From positions 33,023 to 97,022 of the forward strand of contig DATATM010000021.1 of the NCBI GenBank assembly GCA_036268775.1: DNA of 64,000 nt, written 5' to 3'. A program made the position numbers and the translations under genes. Below are positions 50,265 through 58,804 of this stretch, one piece after another (positions within the stretch are counted from its first letter, which is position 1; the number at the start of each line of letters is the position of its first letter). Origin of the DNA: DASZIT01 sp036268775 (GTDB lineage: Bacteria; Actinomycetota; Acidimicrobiia; Acidimicrobiales; RAAP-2). The notes beneath the pieces were generated by a model. The model made no database searches. It worked only from the letters and a program-made list of their open reading frames with translations, and was not told where the DNA came from.

Positions 50265-51106
50265 ATGAAGCCATGCCCGAACTAACCCACCAAGAGATCG
50301 AAGAGCTGCTCGGGGCCTATGCCCTCGATGCGCTGGAACCGGAAGAGAAGACCCAAGTCGAGGACCACCTCCGGGAGTGCATCCGTTGCGTCATCGAGGT
50401 GGGCCAACACCATGAGGTGACCGGGCTGTTGGCCAACTCCGGAGGTGACGCCTCTGACGAGCTCTGGCACAAGATCGCCCAACGCCTGGATCCACCGTCG
50501 AGCGTTCCCTCCTGGGACCTCCTGGCGGCCCGGCTCGAGCCGGCCGCCCCCGATGGCCGTCGCGACTCCGAGGGGCGGTCGGCCCCGGTTATCCCTCTTG
50601 ACCGGAGCCGACGGCGGCACCGGTGGATGGTCAGGACCGCCAGCCTGGTGGCCGCCGCCGCCGCGGTGCTGGCGGTGGTGCTCGGTGTCCAGGTGAACCA
50701 CCTCAACCATCAGGTCAACGCCCTCAATTCGAGCCCCCAATCGGTGAGCGCGGCGGCCCAGGCCGCCCTAGAGAACCCCACCACCCAACGGATCCAGTTG
50801 ACTCCGCCGGCAACGTCTTCCGGCCCGAAGGGTACCTCGGTCACCGTGGTGGTCGGCTCGTCCGGCACCGGTTATGTGTTCGCGTCCGACCTCGCCCCGC
50901 TTCCGTCGAACCAGACCTATCAACTCTGGGGGGCGATCAGCGGCCAGCTGGTCTCCCTCGGTGTCCTCGGCCCCGACCCCGGGGTCCGGGCCTTCACCTA
51001 CGACACCGGGACCAAGGTCCAGGCGTTCGCCATCACCGCCGAACGGGGCGGAGGCGTGGTGCAGACCACCAACCTTCCGGTGGTGGAGGCCGCAGTCAAG
51101 GCCTGA
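50261..51106 (+). CDS. RskA-like anti-sigma factor
   Basis: 281-residue membrane anti-sigma factor. The cytoplasmic N-terminus has the zinc-binding anti-sigma motif with H36, C40 and C43 (HLRECIRC), a transmembrane segment near 122-145, and an outer RskA domain (YVFASDLAPLPSNQTYQLWG, PGVRAFTYDTGTK). It holds the sigma factor inactive until regulated proteolysis at the membrane. The frame continues upstream into the sigma gene, but ATG 50261 with the 4-base overlap is the natural start. Confidence 0.9.
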   Translation: MNEAMPELTHQEIEELLGAYALDALEPEEKTQVEDHLRECIRCVIEVGQHHEVTGLLANSGGDASDELWHKIAQRLDPPSSVPSWDLLAARLEPAAPDGRRDSEGRSAPVIPLDRSRRRHRWMVRTASLVAAAAAVLAVVLGVQVNHLNHQVNALNSSPQSVSAAAQAALENPTTQRIQLTPPATSSGPKGTSVTVVVGSSGTGYVFASDLAPLPSNQTYQLWGAISGQLVSLGVLGPDPGVRAFTYDTGTKVQAFAITAERGGGVVQTTNLPVVEAAVKA

Positions 51107-51125
51107 ACGCTGGTGAGGGCCCGAG

Positions 51126-51818
51126 TCAGTCGCGGTGGACCTGGCGGAGCCCGGCCCAGGCCAGGTCGGCGACCCGGGAGGCCATCACCGAGGCCTCCGA
51201 GGAGATGCCGCTGATGCCCTCCCCATCGTCGGAGGTGGCGATGGGCGGGACATCGCGGCCGAGCCAGAGGCGGCTGGCCCCCTCCACCATTCCCACCACG
51301 GAGTAGGCCAGCAACAGCCGGTGCTCCGGCTCGAGGCCGGCGTCGATCAGCGGGTCGATGGCCTGGGCGATGGTGTCCTCGACCCGGCGGAGGGCCTCGC
51401 CCAGCTCCGGATCGTCGGGGGCATCCCGCCCGTAGATGAGCCGGAACGACTGCTCGTTGTCGACCATCATCTCGAAGTAGGCGGCCATGCCTTCTTCCAC
51501 CTGCTGCCGGGGGCCCTCGGCGCCGGCGACGGCGGCGCCGATCCGATCGATAAGGGCATGGGAGAACACGTCCAGCAGCTCCAGGTAGAGGGCACGCTTG
51601 GAGTCGAAGTGTTGGTAGACGAGGGGTTTGGTGACCCCGGCGGCTTCGGCGATGTCGTCCATGGTGGTGGCGGCGTAGCCGCGCTCGGCGAAGAGGGTGA
51701 GGGCTTCGTCGAACAGCTGCCGCCGCCGCTCCTCGGCGGTGAGCCTCCGGCTGGTGGAGTGGGAGCCGCCCGATTGCTCGCCCGGATCCTGCCGGTCGGT
51801 TGTCGTCATTCCCGTCAT
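51126..51818 (-). CDS. TetR-family regulator
   Basis: 230-residue TetR protein with the helix-turn-helix ALTLFAERGYAATTMDDIAE and recognition helix GVTKPLVYQHF; the ligand domain is unassigned. ATG codons at 51827, 51818 and 51809 are all in frame; 51818 fits best with the -10 TACCAT at 51831-51826. Stands alone, between the anti-sigma gene (convergent) and a glycosyltransferase; the target is not evident. Confidence 0.85.
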   Translation of the reverse strand: MTGMTTTDRQDPGEQSGGSHSTSRRLTAEERRRQLFDEALTLFAERGYAATTMDDIAEAAGVTKPLVYQHFDSKRALYLELLDVFSHALIDRIGAAVAGAEGPRQQVEEGMAAYFEMMVDNEQSFRLIYGRDAPDDPELGEALRRVEDTIAQAIDPLIDAGLEPEHRLLLAYSVVGMVEGASRLWLGRDVPPIATSDDGEGISGISSEASVMASRVADLAWAGLRQVHRD

Positions 51819-51825
51819 CCCGGTC

Positions 51826-51831
51826 ATGGTA
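51826..51831 (-). promoter_or_regulatory. -10 element of the solo tetR gene
   Basis: TACCAT on the minus strand, 7 bases before the ATG at 51818; consistent with leaderless spacing. Confidence 0.35.
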
Positions 51832-51910
51832 GCCGGGTCGGAAATGGCCCTTTCTCGGCCGGCGAGGCTCGCCGTCCGGCCACCGACGCCGGCGCCGGCC
51901 ACCGGAACGG

Positions 51911-53020
51911 TCAGAGCTCCGGGAGGGCCTTGCCGATCCGATCGGGCAGATCATCGACGGAGAAGTGGGAGGTGGCCACCTCGAAGTTGTGGTCGAGGAG
52001 GCCGGGGTCGGGGGCGTCCAGCCAGATCCCGAGCTCCTCCATCTCTTCGAGGCCGAACCATCGGAACCCGAAGGCGGCCAGTTCCGTGGCCACCGGGTAG
52101 GGGCCGATCGCCAGCGGGCGGCGATGGATGGCCGATTCCACCGAGGGGTTGCCGAATCCCTCCCAGGTGGAGGGGAGGGCGACCACGTCACAGGCCGAGT
52201 AGGCGGCCAGGACGCCGCCCGGAGGGACGTCTCCCGGCCACCTGTGTATCACCGGGGACGAGGCGCCGGCCACCAGGCGGTCGAGCTCCGGACCGTAGCC
52301 GTCCTCGGCCGGACCCAGCAGCCAGTAGACGGCCTCCAGTCGCTCGGCCACCTCCATGCCTCCGGCCACGTTCTTCCTCGGGAGCGCCCGGGTGGGCTGG
52401 AGCACCAGCCGCTGGTCATCCCCGAGGCCCAACGACTGGCGGACCTGGCGACGCCGGGTCCGGTCCCGGTCGGGGTCGGGTGCCTCCGGGTCGAACGAGT
52501 TGTAGATGGTGGTGGCGTCGATGCCGACCTCGGCCAGCTGTCGGCGACTGAGTTGATTGATGGTGACGTGGGTCCAACGCCGGTCGTCCGGCGGCGGCGG
52601 GTCATCGGCGAACTGCGGCCGTTGCCAGGGCAGATCGTGATGATGGAGCAGAGCCGGTCGGTTGGCCAGCACCCGGGCCGTCACCGCCGCCGCCGCCGGG
52701 TTGAGAGGCAGGGAGCAGAGGTTCTCCACCACCACCAGGTCGGCTCCGGCCAGGGCGGAGTCCAACTCGTCGGCCGTCGGAGGATCGTCGGCCCCGATCG
52801 CCAATCCCGGCAGCCGGTGGTCGACCGGACCGTCGCCGGCCACCGTCACGATGGTGAAGCCGAGGGACTGCAGGGCGCCGGCCCATTTGGCGGCTTCGAT
52901 GGCCACCCCGTCGGATCCTCCGAGGCGGAACGAGAGAAGCGCGGCGGTCGGAATGGGGTAACGGTAGTGCCGCCGGGTGGGAGGGAACGGCGGTGGAGGG
53001 AGACGGGGACAACCGGACAT
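51911..53020 (-). CDS. Glycosyltransferase family 4-like protein
   Basis: 369-residue GT-B-fold glycosyltransferase. The N-terminal Rossmann half has SFRLGGSDGVAIEAAKWAGA, and the C-terminal half has the nucleotide-sugar site (VLQPTRALPRKN, WLLGPAEDGYG, STWEGFGNPSVESAI) with the E-x7-E motif. Donor and acceptor sugars are unknown. It is divergent from the enoyl-CoA hydratase gene with 28 bases between starts; the adjacent gmd suggests mannose- or rhamnose-type glycan synthesis. Confidence 0.82.
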   Translation of the reverse strand: MSGCPRLPPPPFPPTRRHYRYPIPTAALLSFRLGGSDGVAIEAAKWAGALQSLGFTIVTVAGDGPVDHRLPGLAIGADDPPTADELDSALAGADLVVVENLCSLPLNPAAAAVTARVLANRPALLHHHDLPWQRPQFADDPPPPDDRRWTHVTINQLSRRQLAEVGIDATTIYNSFDPEAPDPDRDRTRRRQVRQSLGLGDDQRLVLQPTRALPRKNVAGGMEVAERLEAVYWLLGPAEDGYGPELDRLVAGASSPVIHRWPGDVPPGGVLAAYSACDVVALPSTWEGFGNPSVESAIHRRPLAIGPYPVATELAAFGFRWFGLEEMEELGIWLDAPDPGLLDHNFEVATSHFSVDDLPDRIGKALPEL

Positions 53021-53036
53021 CTGACCGACGAGCGGC

Positions 53037-53042
53037 TACCGT
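53037..53042 (+). promoter_or_regulatory. -10 element of the enoyl-CoA hydratase gene
   Basis: TACCGT, 6 bases before the GTG at 53049; identical to the cysS -10 and again at leaderless spacing. Confidence 0.45.
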
Positions 53043-53048
53043 CGCGCC

Positions 53049-53921
53049 GTGCCCGACGACCCCGCCCCCTCCGCCCCACCGGCGCCGGCCGCCCCCGAGC
53101 CGATGTCCGGGCTGCTGGCCAGACGGGTTGGACCGGTGCTCACCCTGACCATCGACCGCCCCGAGCGCCGGAATTCGATGACCTGGGAGGTCATCCGCGG
53201 GCTGCGCGACCACCTGGCCCACGCCAAAGCCGACCCGGCGGTGCGGGTGGTGGTGCTGGCCGGAAGCGGCGACCAGGCCTTCTGCGCCGGTGCCGACCTG
53301 TCGGGGATGGCGCCCGCCGACGCCGGGGGAGGCACCGACGCCTTCTTCGACCAACACGCCGCCCGGGGATGGCTGGTCGACCTGTTCGAGGAGATGTGGC
53401 ACCTGGGAAAGCCGACCATCGCCCGGGTCCAGGGTTGGGCCCTGGCCGGAGGGTTCGGGCTGGCCCTGGCCTGTGACCTGGTGGTCGCCTCCGATGCCGC
53501 CCGGTTCGGCGCCCCCGAGCTGAATGTAGGCCTCTGGCCGTTCATGATCACGGTGCCAATGGTGCGGTCGATGCCCCCGAAGAAGGCCCTCGAGCTGATG
53601 CTCACCAGCCGGGTGGTGGGGGCGGAGGAGGCCGATCGGATCGGGTTCGTCACCCGGGTGGTTCCCCACCACCAGCTGGACGAGGCGGTGGCCGAACTGG
53701 CGGCCACCCTGGCGTCGAAACCTCCCGGGGTGATGAGGCTGGGGCGCGAATCGTTCTACGCTGTGTGGGATTCGGCCGCCTCCGAGGCGTTGGCTCACCT
53801 GCACGCCATGCTGACTGTCACCAGTCAGACGGCGGAGGCATCGGAGGGAATTGCCGCATTTATGGAGAAGCGATCGCCGGGGTGGCAGGTTCCCTCCGAC
53901 CCCGGCGCCGAACCCAACTGA
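53049..53921 (+). CDS. Enoyl-CoA hydratase/isomerase family protein
   Basis: 290-residue crotonase-fold enzyme. The oxyanion-hole motifs are AFCAGADLSGM and the helix GWALAGGFGLALACDLVVAS; the region after it (PELNVGLWPFMIT) carries the usual Gly rather than clear catalytic Glu pair, so the exact activity (hydratase, isomerase or other) cannot be set. The N-terminal 20 residues are Ala/Pro-rich. GTG start 28 bases from the divergent glycosyltransferase gene; gmd follows 20 bases downstream. Confidence 0.87.
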   Translation: MPDDPAPSAPPAPAAPEPMSGLLARRVGPVLTLTIDRPERRNSMTWEVIRGLRDHLAHAKADPAVRVVVLAGSGDQAFCAGADLSGMAPADAGGGTDAFFDQHAARGWLVDLFEEMWHLGKPTIARVQGWALAGGFGLALACDLVVASDAARFGAPELNVGLWPFMITVPMVRSMPPKKALELMLTSRVVGAEEADRIGFVTRVVPHHQLDEAVAELAATLASKPPGVMRLGRESFYAVWDSAASEALAHLHAMLTVTSQTAEASEGIAAFMEKRSPGWQVPSDPGAEPN

Positions 53922-53941
53922 ACCCCGAGGAGAAGCCCAGC

Positions 53942-54913
53942 ATGGCCAAACGAGCACTGATCACCGGTATCACCGGTCAGGACGGGTCATACCTGGCCGA
54001 GTTCCTGCTCGACCAGGGCTACGAGGTGTTCGGCATGGTGCGTCGGTCCAGCACGGTGAACTTCGAGCGGATCGCCCACATCCAGGATCGGATGACCCTG
54101 GTGCCCGGCGACCTCATCGACGAAGTGTCGATGTTCAACATCCTCCGGGACCACCGGCCGAGCGAGGTTTACAACCTGGCCGCCCAGTCCTTCGTGCAGA
54201 CGTCGTGGAGCCAGCCGATGCTGACCGGGGAGACCACCGCCCTCGGGGTGACCCGGGTGCTGGACGCCATCCGGACGGTCGATCCGGAGATCCGCTTCTA
54301 CCAGGCCAGCTCGTCGGAGATGTTCGGCAAGGTGCAGGAGGTCCCCCAGCGGGAGGAGACCCCGTTCTACCCCCGCAGCCCCTACGGGGTGGCCAAGGTC
54401 TACGGGCACTGGATCACTGTCAATTACCGGGAGAGCTACGACCTCCACGCGTCGTCGGGGATCCTCTTCAACCATGAGTCACCCCGCCGCGGCCTCGAGT
54501 TCGTCACCCGCAAGGTCACCAACGGCGTCGCCCGGATCAAGGCGGGACTCGACGACAAGCTGGCGCTCGGCAACCTCGACGCCCAACGGGACTGGGGCTT
54601 CGCCGCCGACTACGTGCGGGCCATGTGGATGATGCTCCAGCAGGATCAGCCCGACGATTACGTGGTGGCCTCCGGCGAGACCCATTCGGTCAAAGAGTTA
54701 GTGCAGCTGGCCTTTTCCGCCGTCGACCTCGACTGGGAGAAGTATGTGGTCATCGACGAGCGCTTCCTGCGCCCGGCCGAGGTCGACCTGCTGGTCGGGG
54801 ACCCGTCCAAGGCGGAGAAGGTGTTGGGCTGGCACCGGCAGACCGACTTTGCCACCCTGGTGGCGATGATGGTGGAGTCCGACCTGGCGGCCGTCAAGAG
54901 CCAGCTGACCTGA
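53942..54913 (+). CDS. gmd: GDP-mannose 4,6-dehydratase
   Basis: 323-residue extended short-chain dehydrogenase. NADP motif GITGQDG (9-15), the catalytic SSSEMFGKVQE and YxxxK of YGVAK, and the substrate loop NHESPRRGLEFVTRKV. It converts GDP-mannose to GDP-4-keto-6-deoxymannose for fucose or rhamnose-type sugars. The frame stays open upstream into the hydratase gene, but ATG 53942 follows GAGGAGAAG and begins MAKRALITGITGQDGSYLAE. A fucose/rhamnose reductase partner is not adjacent. Confidence 0.93.
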   Translation: MAKRALITGITGQDGSYLAEFLLDQGYEVFGMVRRSSTVNFERIAHIQDRMTLVPGDLIDEVSMFNILRDHRPSEVYNLAAQSFVQTSWSQPMLTGETTALGVTRVLDAIRTVDPEIRFYQASSSEMFGKVQEVPQREETPFYPRSPYGVAKVYGHWITVNYRESYDLHASSGILFNHESPRRGLEFVTRKVTNGVARIKAGLDDKLALGNLDAQRDWGFAADYVRAMWMMLQQDQPDDYVVASGETHSVKELVQLAFSAVDLDWEKYVVIDERFLRPAEVDLLVGDPSKAEKVLGWHRQTDFATLVAMMVESDLAAVKSQLT

Positions 54914-54959
54914 CCGGTCGGTCGATGGGCAACTTGGCCGGCGGGTTGCCGCCCGTCCG

Positions 54960-55865
54960 ATGATGTTGACCGGGAACATCCACGCCGATCCGCTCGGCCT
55001 GCTGATCGCCTTCGGCGGCGGGATGCTGTCGTTCCTCTCCCCCTGTGTGCTCCCGCTGGTACCGGGTTACCTGTCGATGGTGTCGGGGCTGTCGGCCGCG
55101 GAACTGGACTCCCTCCGGCTGTCCCCCCCGGTCCCGAGCGGCCGGCCGGCCCTCCCCCCGCTGGTCCCGGCGTCCGGCGCCGGTGGGTCGGTCCCGGTGG
55201 CGACCGCCCGGTCCGCGGTGGCGGCTCCGACCGCCACCGACCTCCGGGGTGAACGGGGCCGGCTGCTGCGGGGGATCCTCCTGTTCATCGCCGGCTTCAC
55301 CGTGGTGTTCACCATCCTCGGGGCGTCGGCATCGGCTCTCGGTCATCTGTTCCACACCCATCTTCCCGAGTTCACCCGGCTGTCGGGCTTCCTCATCGTG
55401 GCCTTCGGGCTGGTGCTGGTGGCGCTGGCCTCCGGGATCCGGTTGCCGGCGGCGGTGACCGGCGAACGTCGGTTCCTCATCCGGCCCTCCCTCCTCGGGG
55501 CGTGGGCTCCCCCCATCATGGGGGCGGCCTTCGCCTTCGCCTGGACGCCGTGCATCGGGCCGATCCTCGGCAGCGTGCTCACCCTGGCCGCCGGCACCGG
55601 GGGGACGACCGCCGGCGGGATCGCCCTGCTGTTGGCCTACTCGCTGGGGCTCGGGGTGCCGTTCCTCCTCTTCGGCCTGGCCTTCGGGCGGATGACCGAC
55701 CTGCTGGCCCGGTTCCGGGGGAAGCTGCGCTTCGTGGACCTGGTGGGGGGGGCGGTACTGATCGCCTTCGGCATCCTCCTCATCACCGGGAACGTCGATG
55801 TGATCTCCATCCACATCTCCAATTGGCTCCGCGACCTGCACCTGGGGCGGCTGGCCACCAGCTGA
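54960..55865 (+). CDS. ccdA: Thiol-disulfide transporter CcdA with a loop insert
   Basis: 301-residue membrane protein passing electrons from cytoplasmic thioredoxin to periplasmic thiols. The two redox cysteines are C29 in SFLSPCVLPLVPGY and C198 in AWTPCIGPIL; about six transmembrane helices. A 50-residue Pro/Ala/Ser-rich insert sits between the first and second helices (after SMVSGLSAAE), probably an external loop. CcdA is usual in System II but here it heads a System I ccm operon and would feed CcmG/CcmH. ATG 54960. Confidence 0.88.
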   Translation: MMLTGNIHADPLGLLIAFGGGMLSFLSPCVLPLVPGYLSMVSGLSAAELDSLRLSPPVPSGRPALPPLVPASGAGGSVPVATARSAVAAPTATDLRGERGRLLRGILLFIAGFTVVFTILGASASALGHLFHTHLPEFTRLSGFLIVAFGLVLVALASGIRLPAAVTGERRFLIRPSLLGAWAPPIMGAAFAFAWTPCIGPILGSVLTLAAGTGGTTAGGIALLLAYSLGLGVPFLLFGLAFGRMTDLLARFRGKLRFVDLVGGAVLIAFGILLITGNVDVISIHISNWLRDLHLGRLATS

Positions 55866-55933
55866 GGCCTCCGGAGCCCGCCCCAGGTCGCCGCATCGTC
55901 GGCCCCCGCCTGGCCCGAGATGGCTGTCCCCCG

Positions 55934-55939
55934 TAGCAT
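55934..55939 (+). promoter_or_regulatory. Possible -10 element for ccmA
   Basis: TAGCAT, 11 bases before the ccmA ATG at 55951, in the 85-base gap after ccdA. It may start a separate ccmABCDEF transcript. Confidence 0.3.
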
Positions 55940-55950
55940 GAACGGCGGTC

Positions 55951-56670
55951 ATGGCCCCGGCATCTGCTCCCTCCCCAGCTCCCAGCTCTGCCCTTTCGCT
56001 CCGTGACGTCGTCGCGCTCTCCGGGCGGTTTCCGCTGCTGGCCGGCGTCGACCTGGAGGTGGCGGTGGGGGAGACGGTGCTGATCGAAGGGCCCAACGGG
56101 GCGGGCAAGACGAGCCTGCTCCGGGTGGTCGCCGGTCTGGTCCCGGTGGCCTCCGGCCAGGCGACGGTGCTCGGCCTCGATCCGGTCCGCCACCGCACCG
56201 AGGTGCGCCGCCGGGTCGGGCTGCTCGCCCATGCCTCCCATCTCTATGACGACCTCAACGTGAAGGAGAACGTCCGGTTCGCGGTGAGGGCGGCCGGGGG
56301 GGACCCCTCCCGGATCGGGGATGCTTGCGAGCGGTTGGGGCTGACCGGGCGGCTGCTCCGCACCGGGGCGGCCAAGCTCTCCGCTGGGCAGCGGCGCCGG
56401 GTGGCACTGGCGGTCCTGGTGGCCCGGGCCCCCGAGCTCTGGCTGCTCGACGAGCCGCACGCCGGCCTCGATGCGTCGGCCCGCCGCCTGCTCAACGAGG
56501 TCATCGCCGAAGCCACCGCCAACGGGGCCACCGCCCTGGTCGCTTCCCACGAACCCGAACTGGTGGCATCGTTGGCCAACCGGTCGGTCACCATCACCGG
56601 CGGCCGGGTAACCGCCGAGCGCCCGATCGTCACCTCCATGAACCCGCCGAGGATCGTCCATGTGGCGTGA
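55951..56670 (+). CDS. ccmA: Cytochrome c biogenesis ABC ATPase CcmA
   Basis: 239-residue ATPase. Walker A GPNGAGKT, signature LSAGQRRR, Walker B LWLLDEPHAGLD; overall CcmA length and the VNLNVKENVRF-like region are typical. With CcmB it powers release of holo-CcmE. It overlaps ccmB by 11 bases. Confidence 0.93.
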   Translation: MAPASAPSPAPSSALSLRDVVALSGRFPLLAGVDLEVAVGETVLIEGPNGAGKTSLLRVVAGLVPVASGQATVLGLDPVRHRTEVRRRVGLLAHASHLYDDLNVKENVRFAVRAAGGDPSRIGDACERLGLTGRLLRTGAAKLSAGQRRRVALAVLVARAPELWLLDEPHAGLDASARRLLNEVIAEATANGATALVASHEPELVASLANRSVTITGGRVTAERPIVTSMNPPRIVHVA

Positions 56671-57331
56671 CACCTTGTTGATAGCCGGCAAGGACCTCCG
56701 CATCGAAGCCCGGTCGCGGGTCGCCCTCAGCCAGGTGGCGCCGTTCGGGATCGTCGCCCTGGTGCTGTTCGCCTTCGCCCTCGGGCCCGACCGGGCGCCG
56801 ATGGCCAAGGGCGCCCCCGGGCTGTTCTGGGTGGCGATGCTGTTCTCCTCGGTGCTGGCCATCCAGCGGAGCGTGTCGGTGGAGTCGGTCGACGGCGCCC
56901 GGGACGGGCTGCGCCTCTCCGGCCTGGATCCGGCCGGCCAGTTCCTCGGGAAGACCCTGTCGGTGGCTGCCCAGTTGTTGGTGTTGGAGGTGGTCCTCGG
57001 GGTGGGGGTGGTGCTGCTCTACGGGGCCAGCATCGCCACCTTCTGGTTGATCGCGGTGTCCTGTCTGCTCGGGACCGTCGGTCTGGCCGCGGCCGGCACC
57101 CTCTACGGCGCCCTGTCGGCCGGCCTCCGGATCAAGGAGACCCTGCTGCCCTTCCTGCTGCTGCCGGTGGTGGCCCCCGTGCTGCTGGCCGGCACCCGCA
57201 TGTGGCAGGCTGCCCTCTCCGGTGGGACGCCGTCCAACGGCACCCCGTGGTTCCACCTCCTCATCGCCTTCGACGCCGTGTACCTGGCTCTCGGGGTGGT
57301 CGTATACGGACCGATCCAGGAGACGGCGTGA
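56660..57331 (+). CDS. ccmB: Heme exporter membrane subunit CcmB
   Basis: 223-residue membrane protein with about six hydrophobic segments and the CcmB features: KDLRIEARSR near the start, the FWVAMLFSSVLAIQRS region, GLSASGLDPAG-like loop, and LLPFLLLPVVAPVLLAG. Partner of CcmA. Its stop overlaps ccmC by GTGA. Confidence 0.92.
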   Translation: MWRDTLLIAGKDLRIEARSRVALSQVAPFGIVALVLFAFALGPDRAPMAKGAPGLFWVAMLFSSVLAIQRSVSVESVDGARDGLRLSGLDPAGQFLGKTLSVAAQLLVLEVVLGVGVVLLYGASIATFWLIAVSCLLGTVGLAAAGTLYGALSAGLRIKETLLPFLLLPVVAPVLLAGTRMWQAALSGGTPSNGTPWFHLLIAFDAVYLALGVVVYGPIQETA

Positions 57332-58176
57332 CAACGAAGACGGTTGTGCAATCCCCCCGGATGATCTGGACGACCCGGATCATCGGCATCCTCGCCCTGG
57401 TGGGGACGGCGTTCACCGTCTGGCTGGGCCTGTGGGTGACGCCGCCCGATCGGACCCAGGGTGACCTGGTGCGATTGGTCTACATCCACCCGGGGGTGGC
57501 CTGGGTGGCGCTGTACCTGGCGTTCGGGCTGGCCGCCGGATGCAGCTTGTTGTATCTCTGGCCCCGGACCCGCTCGCTGTTCTGGGATCGGTTGGCCGCC
57601 GCCTCCGTCGAGGTCGGGGTGGTGTTCAACATCTGCACCTTGATCTCCGGATCGATCTGGGGCAAGCCCACCTGGGGGGTGTGGTGGGCCTGGGACGCCC
57701 GGCTGACCAGCACCGCGGTGTTGCTGGTGCTGTTCCTCGGCTACCTCGCCCTCCGGCGGGTGCCGGCGGAGCCGGAGGTGCGGGCCCGGCGCAGCGCGTT
57801 CGCCGCCCTGTTCGCGGTGGTCGACGTGCCCATCGTCCACTTCTCGGTGGTGTGGTGGAAGACGTTGCACCAGGGAGCCACCGTGCTCAATGCCAACCTG
57901 TCGCCCACCATCCACGGTTCGATGGCCTGGACGCTGCTGCTCGGGTTCGTCGCCCTGACCCTCGCCTTTGTCTGGATGCTCCTGGTGCGCTATCGGATCG
58001 GGGCGTTGGAGGACTACCTCGGCTCCGGCGAGCTGGACATCGCCCTCCTCGAGCGGCAGTCGGAGGGGGCCATGGTCGAGTCGGCTCCGGAAGCCCTTTC
58101 CACCGTGGGCGACGGCCAGGCCCCGGTGCCGGCCGAGCCGCCCCGCAGCCCGGCTCCGGCCGAGGTGTCCCGATGA
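57328..58176 (+). CDS. ccmC: Heme-handling protein CcmC
   Basis: 282-residue membrane protein with six hydrophobic segments and the tryptophan-rich heme motif WGVWWAWDARLTST, plus conserved His in VYIHPGVAW and VPIVHFSVVWW. It delivers heme to CcmE. The C-terminal 60 residues are a polar, Ala/Pro-rich tail beyond the family core. GTG 57328 with GTGA overlap; ATGA overlap with ccmD. Confidence 0.94.
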   Translation: MTTKTVVQSPRMIWTTRIIGILALVGTAFTVWLGLWVTPPDRTQGDLVRLVYIHPGVAWVALYLAFGLAAGCSLLYLWPRTRSLFWDRLAAASVEVGVVFNICTLISGSIWGKPTWGVWWAWDARLTSTAVLLVLFLGYLALRRVPAEPEVRARRSAFAALFAVVDVPIVHFSVVWWKTLHQGATVLNANLSPTIHGSMAWTLLLGFVALTLAFVWMLLVRYRIGALEDYLGSGELDIALLERQSEGAMVESAPEALSTVGDGQAPVPAEPPRSPAPAEVSR

Positions 58177-58325
58177 GATACGTGGTCTCCGGGTACACGG
58201 TGGTGCTGGCCATCCTCTTCCTCTACGGCCTGCAGCTGGTGTGGCGCCGGCGCCGGCTCAACCGGTTGGTGGCCGAGGTCGAGCGTGCGGGGTCCCGTGA
58301 CCGACCCGACCCGGAGGCCGGGTGA
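58173..58325 (+). CDS. ccmD: Small membrane protein CcmD
   Basis: 50-residue protein with one transmembrane segment (YTVVLAILFLYGLQLVW) followed by a basic stretch RRRRLNRLV, the usual CcmD design. It stabilises the CcmC-CcmE complex. Too short for many gene callers; the ATGA and GTGA overlaps on both sides support it. Confidence 0.88.
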   Translation: MRYVVSGYTVVLAILFLYGLQLVWRRRRLNRLVAEVERAGSRDRPDPEAG

Positions 58326-58804
58326 CCAGCGCGCCGGTGGTGACCGGGACCCCACCCGCCGCCCGCTCGGCGACCACCCCGCGGGCCAAGAGCCATCGGC
58401 TGCGCTACGCCACCGTGGGGCTGATCCTGGTCGGGGCGTTCGCCTTCTTGTTGGTGAAGGGGCTGAGCAGCGCCATCAACTTCTACCTCCCGGTCGACCA
58501 GGCCCTCCACCAGCAGTCCAGCCTCGGAGGCCAGACCTTCAACCTCGAAGGGTTGGTGGAGCCGGGTTCCATCCAGTCCACATCCAAAGGGGTGGACTTC
58601 ACCCTCACCGCCGGCGGGGATTCGATGCGGGTGGTCAACACCGGCAGCCCGCCCCAGCTGTTCCAGAAGAACATCCCGGTGATCGCGGTCGGCCACCTGT
58701 CCGGCGGCACCTTCGTGTCGAATCAGATCCTGGTCAAGCACTCGGCGAACTACATCGCCGCCAACCCCGGGCGGGTGACGGCCCCGAACGGGAGCAAGCG
58801 ATGA
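58322..58804 (+). CDS. ccmE: Periplasmic heme chaperone CcmE
   Basis: 160-residue protein with one N-terminal membrane anchor and an OB-fold domain. The heme-binding histidine is H140 and the conserved tyrosine Y144 in LVKHSANY (the HxxxY motif). Heme is bound covalently to this His before transfer to CcmF/H. GTG start overlapping ccmD. Confidence 0.92.
   Translation: MTSAPVVTGTPPAARSATTPRAKSHRLRYATVGLILVGAFAFLLVKGLSSAINFYLPVDQALHQQSSLGGQTFNLEGLVEPGSIQSTSKGVDFTLTAGGDSMRVVNTGSPPQLFQKNIPVIAVGHLSGGTFVSNQILVKHSANYIAANPGRVTAPNGSKR

Noticed and set aside
54894..56198. 434-residue minus-strand frame opposite ccdA and ccmA
   Set aside because: Arg/Pro/Gly-rich antisense frame with no domain.
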